NCBI RefSeq assembly: GCF_938028775.1
Contig: NZ_CALIZG010000002.1
Location: 1-7,902, forward strand
Source: Mogibacterium diversum_A
GTDB lineage: Bacteria > Bacillota > Clostridia > Peptostreptococcales > Anaerovoracaceae
Reading direction: 5' to 3'
Length of the DNA stretch: 7,902 nt
The first letter of the stretch is position 1. Every line of letters begins with the position of its first letter. The notes beneath the pieces are model-generated. The model was not told the DNA's origin and made no database searches. It worked only from the letters and a program-made list of their open reading frames with translations. The translations under genes were made by a program, and so were the position numbers. This document shows, piece by piece, positions 1-3,842 of this stretch.

Positions 1-258
1 AGTGAAATTAAAAGATTCCAGATGACAAAACCAGATCAATTAAGTGATTTAATGACTTCTTCTGATACAGCTGAAGAAATTTATGCATTAGTTGATGCTC
101 ATTGCAATATTAAAAATAAATTTTGGCAAATCGAAGTATTTTTAGTCGAAGATAAAGATAAATTGTATACTCAAGATGATGCATATCGTATTTTTGTACA
201 ATATATTAAAGATTATATTCTATTCGATATTTTGCCATATGGTAAGAGACCCTTATGA
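1..258 (+). CDS. Hypothetical phage protein, 5' end outside window
   Basis: The frame is open from base 1 to the TGA at 256-258. An ATG at 22 would give 78 residues, but no Shine-Dalgarno-like sequence lies in the 21 bases before it and the frame continues upstream, so the true start is probably outside the window. The visible product is acidic and hydrophilic, with an aromatic, helix-like second half (FWQIEVF, then YRIFVQYIKDYILF). I recognise no family. Its stop overlaps the next start as ATGA, so it is probably translationally coupled and is the first visible member of a three-gene block. The pattern of an aromatic strand followed by a helix faintly resembles the two downstream proteins, but too weakly to claim homology. 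Confidence 0.75.
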   Translation, partial: SEIKRFQMTKPDQLSDLMTSSDTAEEIYALVDAHCNIKNKFWQIEVFLVEDKDKLYTQDDAYRIFVQYIKDYILFDILPYGKRPL

Positions 259-635
259 ACTATGTGGATTTCGAACAGTGTCGCAAACTAACGTTTGCTC
301 TATACAAACAATATAATTTGTTTACTGAGGCAGAACGCGAACGAGCATTTGCCGTTTCGTTAGTATATTATTTATTACTTTACGATAATGAATTAGATGG
401 ATTTGTTGTGGTTGTACGTAGAGAATATCCATTTGTCGGCATTCAAACTGGTAATTATAAGCTAATTAATTATAATTGTTTTTATAATATAGTATTGCGA
501 TTATACGAAAGATATCGTAATACTATGCAACGCGTAGCATGGGGCATATTCGGTGCTCCAGAAGAACAAATATTCCAGCCACAAGAATTATTAGTAAAAG
601 CACATAGAGGAGTACATCACAATTGCGCTCTGTAA
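255..635 (+). CDS. Hypothetical phage protein, paralogue of next gene
   Basis: This is a 126-residue protein of unknown function. Its ATG overlaps the previous stop (ATGA) and has only a weak GGTAAGAGA before it, which fits translational coupling. The product is rich in tyrosine and arginine, with a hydrophobic stretch near residues 33-45 (AFAVSLVYYLLLY) that is more likely a buried helix than a membrane anchor. It shares a colinear pattern with the downstream protein: R-K-L-x-F-x-L-x-x-Q-Y near residues 10-20, INYxxFY at 71-77 and R-x-A-x-x-x-F at 93-99. The matching blocks sit at the same residue numbers, within one, in both proteins. This suggests tandem duplication followed by strong divergence. 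No catalytic motif is visible. Confidence 0.8.
   Translation: MNYVDFEQCRKLTFALYKQYNLFTEAERERAFAVSLVYYLLLYDNELDGFVVVVRREYPFVGIQTGNYKLINYNCFYNIVLRLYERYRNTMQRVAWGIFGAPEEQIFQPQELLVKAHRGVHHNCAL
606..612 (+). promoter_or_regulatory. Ribosome binding site supporting a TTG start
   Basis: AGAGGAG lies inside the 3' end of the upstream gene, 10 bases before TTG 623. It is the main reason for choosing that start and means the third gene can be initiated independently of coupling. Confidence 0.7.
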
Positions 636-1015
636 AAACAGTATTCGACGGTCGAGAATTAGTATTTACATTATGTATGCAATACGATATGCTAGAATAC
701 GTACATCATATATTAGCTCTTACATTCGGCGCCTATTCATATTTAAATAAACGACAACTGAGGAGTTTAACTTTACATATTAATTCTAATCAAGATTATT
801 GGATCGATATTAATACGTATAAACCCGATACGATTAATTATAAAAAGTTTTATTTAGTCGCTTTGGCAATAGCCGAGAAATTCAAAATTTACCGTGTACG
901 AGCCGCTTATCGAGCTTTTGAAGTAGATACACTTACGTATCGTCAAATAAGCTCTGGCGCCCTCAAAAAACGAGGAAAAAAGATAGTAAGAGATTTATTA
1001 CCTTCCTGTGCATAA
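623..1015 (+). CDS. Hypothetical phage protein, TTG start, paralogue of previous gene
   Basis: This is a 130-residue basic protein of unknown function. The start is TTG at 623. AGAGGAG at 606-612 lies 10 bases upstream and no ATG or GTG competes nearby. The gene overlaps the previous one by 13 bases. Shared features with the previous protein are R-E-L-x-F-x-L-x-x-Q-Y (11-21), INYKKFY (71-77) and RAAYRAF (93-99). The C terminus is lysine- and arginine-rich (ALKKRGKKIVRD), compatible with nucleic-acid binding, though that is inference only. The last codons form the left arm of an intrinsic terminator and the TAA stop sits in its loop, so this is the end of the transcription block. Confidence 0.8.
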   Translation: MRSVKTVFDGRELVFTLCMQYDMLEYVHHILALTFGAYSYLNKRQLRSLTLHINSNQDYWIDINTYKPDTINYKKFYLVALAIAEKFKIYRVRAAYRAFEVDTLTYRQISSGALKKRGKKIVRDLLPSCA

Positions 1016-1037
1016 GCACGGGAGGGTAATTTTTTTT
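998..1037 (+). terminator. Intrinsic terminator overlapping the stop codon
   Basis: The left arm TTACCTTCCTGTGC (998-1011) pairs along all 14 positions with GCACGGGAGGGTAA (1016-1029), using two G-U wobbles. The loop is ATAA (1012-1015) and eight T follow (1030-1037). The loop contains the TAA stop of the preceding gene, so the terminator encodes the last five residues of the protein. Confidence 0.93.
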
Positions 1038-1059
1038 GGCTTGTTATATCGAATATATG

Positions 1060-1084
1060 TTTGCCATATAGGGCAAAATTTTTT
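1060..1084 (+). terminator. Second, tandem intrinsic terminator
   Basis: TTTGCC (1060-1065) pairs with GGCAAA (1072-1077) around a 6-base loop, followed by A and six T (1079-1084). It sits 22 bases after the first terminator and probably acts as a backup, isolating the upstream block from the next region. Confidence 0.7.
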
Positions 1085-1123
1085 GTGCGTATATTTTTTA
1101 GACTCGCTATTAATAAGAAAAAG

Positions 1124-1377
1124 AGGTGGTAAGAAAGTACGATTTTTTGTTTATGTGTAGATTCATTAATTATGTATGATTAGTATTAAAGAGGAGTGGA
1201 TAAAGGATGGTATTGATTAGTAGATTAGTTTGCTATAAATGATTAGCTTTAAGAGATGAGAAAATTTTAAAGGAGGTAAGAAGCGCAGCGATAACTTACA
1301 TATAATGGATTAGTATAGATAGAGGAGAAATTTTTCCTATAGGGGCGAAATTTTGAGATTTTTTTAGAGGGGGTAAG
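1124..1377 (+). repeat. Three dispersed copies of AGGNGGTAAG
   Basis: AGGTGGTAAG is at 1124-1133, AGGAGGTAAG at 1271-1280 and AGGGGGTAAG at 1368-1377, differing only at the fourth base. Spacings are 147 and 97 bases. They resemble extended Shine-Dalgarno sequences but no start codon follows them, so they may be binding sites or parts of an RNA. Confidence 0.6.
1178..1313 (+). repeat. Five GATTAG hexamers in 136 bases
   Basis: GATTAG begins at 1178, 1215, 1223, 1241 and 1308. Several copies share wider context, for example ATGATTAG followed by a purine-rich AAGAG or AAAGAGG tract, with a related form at 1308. Spacing is irregular, so a CRISPR array or classical iterons are unlikely. Their function is unknown. 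Confidence 0.5.
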
Positions 1378-1383
1378 TGTTAT

Positions 1384-1492
1384 TGATATAGAGTGGGTGG
1401 TGGCTAAAGTCCGCCCCCCCTACTTTGATTCTAGGTATTGATTGACCTAGAGGTAGGGTCTATATCATATGGTCATCACGTATTCGATGACC
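1384..1492 (+). ncRNA. Candidate structured RNA/leader: three-way junction plus hairpin
   Basis: P1: TGATATAGA (1384-1392) pairs perfectly with TCTATATCA (1459-1467). Inside it, P2: GGTGG (1399-1403) pairs with CCGCC (1411-1415) with one G-U pair and a 7-base loop. P3: CCCTAC (1418-1423) pairs with GTAGGG (1453-1458), capped by TCTAGGT/ACCTAGA (1430-1436/1445-1451) with an 8-base loop. Outside, GGTCATC/GATGACC (1471-1477/1486-1492) forms another 7-bp hairpin with an 8-base loop. The whole ends 33 bases before the LysM gene and 19 bases before its SD. It could be a regulatory 5' leader, the 3' domain of a longer ncRNA covering 1085-1492, or, as DNA, two operator-like dyads 41 bases apart. I recognise no named riboswitch. 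Confidence 0.45.
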
Positions 1493-1525
1493 TTATTCTA
1501 ATATTCATGACAGGAGGAAAAGATC

Positions 1526-1810
1526 ATGAAAAAGAATTTAGTAACAATTTTATTAGCAGCAACAGTATTGGCAGGAGCAACAATGTATATTGCAGCACCA
1601 GTGCAACCGCATCACTACGAGATGCATGTAGTGAGCTACGGAGAAACAATGGAGTCAATTATAAAAGACTTCAATAAAAATACAACAGCTAACTACGATA
1701 TTCGTGACGCTGTTGCAACAGCAGTAGCAGAAAGCAAGAAGATGGAAGGAGGCGCAACAAGCCGTCAACTTAATGTTGGTAATAAGATTGCAGTACCAAT
1801 CTATCGCTAA
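1526..1810 (+). CDS. Membrane-anchored or secreted LysM-like protein
   Basis: This is a 94-residue protein. Residues 2-3 are lysines and residues 5-25 form a hydrophobic helix, either a signal peptide or an N-terminal anchor. The rest reads as a divergent LysM domain: HVVSYGETMESI (34-45) matches the opening strand and GET/GDT turn, and LNVGNKIAVPIY (82-93) matches the closing 'L..G..l.vP' strand. The middle is longer than in a canonical LysM domain of about 45 residues. LysM domains bind peptidoglycan, so the protein probably sits at the outer membrane face or in the wall; the topology resembles small YneA-type proteins. AGGAGG at 1512-1517 lies 8 bases before ATG. A role in lysis, wall attachment or superinfection exclusion is possible but only inferred. 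Confidence 0.75.
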   Translation: MKKNLVTILLAATVLAGATMYIAAPVQPHHYEMHVVSYGETMESIIKDFNKNTTANYDIRDAVATAVAESKKMEGGATSRQLNVGNKIAVPIYR

Positions 1811-1871
1811 TATTATTAGTCCAGCTGTATGACTATAAACTATAGTTAATCATATGTCTGTTATAAAGGAT

Positions 1872-1877
1872 AGGAGG
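1872..1877 (+). promoter_or_regulatory. Shine-Dalgarno site pointing to an ATT start
   Basis: AGGAGG lies 7 bases before ATT 1885, the spacing used by other genes here, but 19 bases before the first in-frame ATG at 1897, which is too far for normal initiation. No ATG, GTG or TTG lies at a proper distance in this frame. Confidence 0.55.
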
Positions 1878-1884
1878 CGAAACT

Positions 1885-1983
1885 ATTAGAAGAGATATGA
1901 TATTAATAATTCTTGTTGCTGTTATGCTAGCATGTCTAGTGACAGCAGCAGGTGTCTCCCTATCACGTTACATTACATTGTAA
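1885..1983 (+). CDS. Small single-helix membrane peptide, probable ATT start
   Basis: The frame ends at TAA 1981-1983. From ATT 1885 it encodes 32 residues: a short charged N terminus (RRD), a helix of about 20 apolar residues (MILIILVAVMLACLVTAAGV) and a short tail (SLSRYITL). From ATG 1897 it would be 28 residues. The strong AGGAGG at 1872-1877 fits the ATT start. A charged N terminus before a single hydrophobic helix is typical of real membrane microproteins. It lies 74 bases after the LysM-like gene and probably shares its transcript. It could be a holin-like, inhibitor or accessory membrane peptide. The hydrophobic run and SD support a real gene, but its small size makes chance possible. 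Confidence 0.6.
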   Translation: MRRDMILIILVAVMLACLVTAAGVSLSRYITL

Positions 1984-2042
1984 TGGCAATGTGACAGGAA
2001 GAAGCGTCGTGAGTTGGGACGCTATACAAATACTAACTCATT

Positions 2043-2093
2043 CTTTATATAAGAGCTATATAATTATATATAAGATATAGCTCTTATATAAGG
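2043..2093 (+). repeat. 17-bp perfect inverted repeat (long hairpin)
   Basis: TTATATAAGAGCTATAT (2045-2061) is the exact reverse complement of 2075-2091, with a 13-base loop. The stem can be lengthened by a T-G pair (2044/2092) and a C-G pair (2043/2093). No T run follows directly, so it is not a standard terminator. It may be an mRNA processing or stability structure or a dyad operator between the LysM/microprotein block and the next cluster. A weaker hairpin, AAGGG (2090-2094) with CCCTT (2105-2109), followed by TATTTTTATTT, overlaps its 3' arm, so the two cannot form fully together. Upstream, 1984-2042 holds only a 6-bp hairpin (AGCGTC/GACGCT, 2003-2023). Confidence 0.8.
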
Positions 2094-2140
2094 GATATAT
2101 TATGCCCTTTATTTTTATTTCATGATAGGAGGAAAAAATC

Positions 2141-2647
2141 ATGACACAAGTTATTTACATTGAAGTTATTTCTAATTCTAAGTTTAAAAAAGTGATTACA
2201 ACTAGTAGCCGTACACCTGAACAATTTTGTATCGATGCCTGTGAATATTACGCGAGTAAAAGCATAGAAACAGAAATTAGATGCTCTCAAAAAGATCCAC
2301 GTTTTTGTGGAGTATTTAGTTGCAAGAACGACAAACTTATGGCCATTGCTGGTCCAGAGAAAAATAAATTTTTCTGGAGTAAGTATACTCTAATTAAAAA
2401 GAATATAGAAGAAGCAAATGGTGAATTTATTCGTCCTAAAAGACAGAATAAAAACTTCTATGCTGTTATCAGCAAGGAGTATACAGGATTTATCCTTAAA
2501 TGGACTCGTTGTAAAGAATTAACAGATGGAAAGTCTGCTAAGTTTAAAGGCTTCAATGGTTTAGAAGAAGCCAAGGTTTGGATGCGTGAGAATAACGCAC
2601 CATCTGTTAATTTTGAAAATGTAACAGATCTTAAACAAATTAAATAA
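2141..2647 (+). CDS. RNase H1-type hybrid-binding-domain (viroplasmin-like) protein
   Basis: This is a 168-residue protein. Residues 106-150 match the N-terminal domain of RNase HI/caulimovirus viroplasmin: FYAV at 106-109, G116 in the 'TGF' turn, W121, C124, then KFKGF (134-138) and EEA (142-144). This fold binds double-stranded RNA and RNA:DNA hybrids. In RNase H1 it precedes a catalytic domain, but here it lies at the C terminus and no RNase H acidic motif follows. The first 100 residues are unrecognised and basic, with several cysteines (C30, C34, C48, C56, C61). AGGAGG at 2127-2132 lies 8 bases before ATG. The gene opens the cluster containing the putative polymerase genes, so binding of transcription or replication hybrids is a reasonable inference. 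Confidence 0.8.
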   Translation: MTQVIYIEVISNSKFKKVITTSSRTPEQFCIDACEYYASKSIETEIRCSQKDPRFCGVFSCKNDKLMAIAGPEKNKFFWSKYTLIKKNIEEANGEFIRPKRQNKNFYAVISKEYTGFILKWTRCKELTDGKSAKFKGFNGLEEAKVWMRENNAPSVNFENVTDLKQIK

Positions 2648-2709
2648 CTTATTATCCGAAATGACGTTAAACTATTTTTATTTTAATACTTGTAGAGGAG
2701 GATAAAAAT

Positions 2710-3816
2710 ATGAGTATTAAAGATCTAACTAAAAAACGTGCCGCACAAGAGGCAGCAAAAAATGTTTTCCATAATTATGTGGAGGACATTGGTGCCCTTC
2801 AACAATTCGAAACGGCGAACATAAGTTCGTTTACTTTTGAATTAAAAGGAAAGGCTCGTGTGCCATTAGCACATGCTAGCATTTCCTCACTACCAGTATC
2901 TGGCATTCTTGAACATGGAGATACAGTTAGAGCCAGTATTGCTACTGGCATTATTCGTTTAGATGGACCTAGTGATGGAATTCACTGGGAAAATAAAGTA
3001 TTTGTAGACACAAATGCTTACATCCCTGGCATTGCAAAATTAGATTTCTCTCATTTGAGAGAAGTCCAAGATGTAGTAGCGGTATTAGAATTAACGAAGA
3101 AACACTCAATTCTTCGTTATCTTAATGCATTACAATTGTCTCCTTCTATGATTAGACAGATGATGATTGTAATGGTGTTTGAAAGCTGCCGTGAGAATTT
3201 TGAAGCCAGAGTGCAAGCATTATGTGCACAGGGCTTTACAGCTATTGCCCTCACACCAGGCAAAGCACAAAAGCTCAACACTTATGTTGGTCTATTTGCT
3301 GCCCCAGCACAGACTATAGTTGTCGATTTAAATAAAGATTGTATTGCAATCGTGCCTAAACTAGATTCAACAGAGTTTGGCGATTCTTATGATGGTATGG
3401 CATACCACCATCATGAGTGGTTTTGTAATGCATATGGTATGCCAATGGCTAAACCATCATACCACCAAATGCGGATTACCGCTCTATCTGTCAAGGTAGG
3501 CAGTCAGCCGCTTCATGGTAAATCAATGGAAGCTTGGAAACAAGCTTTCTTAGCTATGAATAATGTTAAGGTTTATGGTATGGAATATGGCGTAATCCAT
3601 GCCGAAAAGTTTTCTGAGTGCTACAAGAAAGGCAATTATAATGTTGCTTTCTTTGGCAATCCAAATGGTCGTTTGTTAGTAATAACAGACGAAAACGGAA
3701 TGAAGAGAGTTCCGGAATTAGCGCCATCTAGCAAAGCCTGGGAATGGCGTATTTTGCAATTCTTCCATGAAACAAAAGGAAGAATATCTACACAACATTG
3801 TCAATATATTGTGTAG
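2710..3816 (+). CDS. Putative DPBB-1 subunit of a split RdRp/YonO-like RNA polymerase
   Basis: This is a 368-residue protein. Residues 192-273 read like the first double-psi beta-barrel of the RdRp/YonO/crAss-phage RNA polymerase class: YVGLF (192-196), a strand pair ending IVPK, then DG (228-229), PSYHQMR (249-255) and K262. These parallel the family pattern GL-FS... DGvG... PSAfQiR..g.KG, where the lysine lies in the active site. GKSM at 270-273 recalls the following LR-SM segment. The N-terminal 180 residues are unassigned. The catalytic DxDGD aspartates expected in DPBB-2 are absent here but have a counterpart in the next gene. AGAGGAGG at 2694-2701 precedes ATG by 8 bases. The motif order is seen and family membership is inferred. 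Alternatively it is an unrelated phage protein. Confidence 0.5.
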   Translation: MSIKDLTKKRAAQEAAKNVFHNYVEDIGALQQFETANISSFTFELKGKARVPLAHASISSLPVSGILEHGDTVRASIATGIIRLDGPSDGIHWENKVFVDTNAYIPGIAKLDFSHLREVQDVVAVLELTKKHSILRYLNALQLSPSMIRQMMIVMVFESCRENFEARVQALCAQGFTAIALTPGKAQKLNTYVGLFAAPAQTIVVDLNKDCIAIVPKLDSTEFGDSYDGMAYHHHEWFCNAYGMPMAKPSYHQMRITALSVKVGSQPLHGKSMEAWKQAFLAMNNVKVYGMEYGVIHAEKFSECYKKGNYNVAFFGNPNGRLLVITDENGMKRVPELAPSSKAWEWRILQFFHETKGRISTQHCQYIV

Positions 3817-3821
3817 ATATT
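3783..3821 (+). promoter_or_regulatory. 13-bp hairpin across the stop codon between the putative polymerase genes
   Basis: AATATCTACACAA (3783-3795) pairs perfectly with TTGTGTAGATATT (3809-3821) around a 13-base loop. The TAG stop of the upstream gene (3814-3816) lies in the right arm. There is no T run after it, and the SD of the next gene begins 11 bases downstream. It could protect or process the mRNA or tune the ratio of the two products. Confidence 0.65.
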
Positions 3822-3842
3822 TAGTTCAGAAAGAGGAGAAAA

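Larger units (their letters stand above)
1085..1383 (+). other. Gene-free, strongly G-rich/C-poor region
   Basis: No open frame with a credible start exists here. By hand count, 1111-1400 contains about 77 G and 12 C, a skew far beyond that of the flanking genes. Several SD-like purine tracts (AGGAGG, AGAGGAG, AGGGGG) occur without an ATG at proper distance, apart from very short frames. Two repeated motifs are listed separately. It could be a non-coding RNA, a long 5' leader, a replication- or packaging-related site, or decayed coding DNA. TATAAT at 1301-1306 has no good -35 partner, so I do not call a promoter. Confidence 0.6.

Noticed and set aside
1207..1270. Chain of micro-frames overlapping as ATGA (11, 6 and 4 codons)
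   Set aside because: The first has an SD-like GAGGAG upstream, but they are too short to support and are expected in ATG- and TGA-rich DNA; a leader peptide role cannot be shown.
1178..1313. GATTAG repeats as a CRISPR array
   Set aside because: The repeats are only six bases and irregularly spaced, with no uniform spacers.
1438..1468. Possible promoter: TTGATT/TTGACC with TATATC or TATCAT
   Set aside because: Spacings or matches are poor in every combination, and the same bases form the predicted RNA stems. TATAAT at 1301 likewise lacks a -35 box.
1438..1677. Open frame overlapping the LysM-like gene
   Set aside because: It starts inside an inverted repeat with no SD site and overlaps a gene with a strong SD and recognisable domain.
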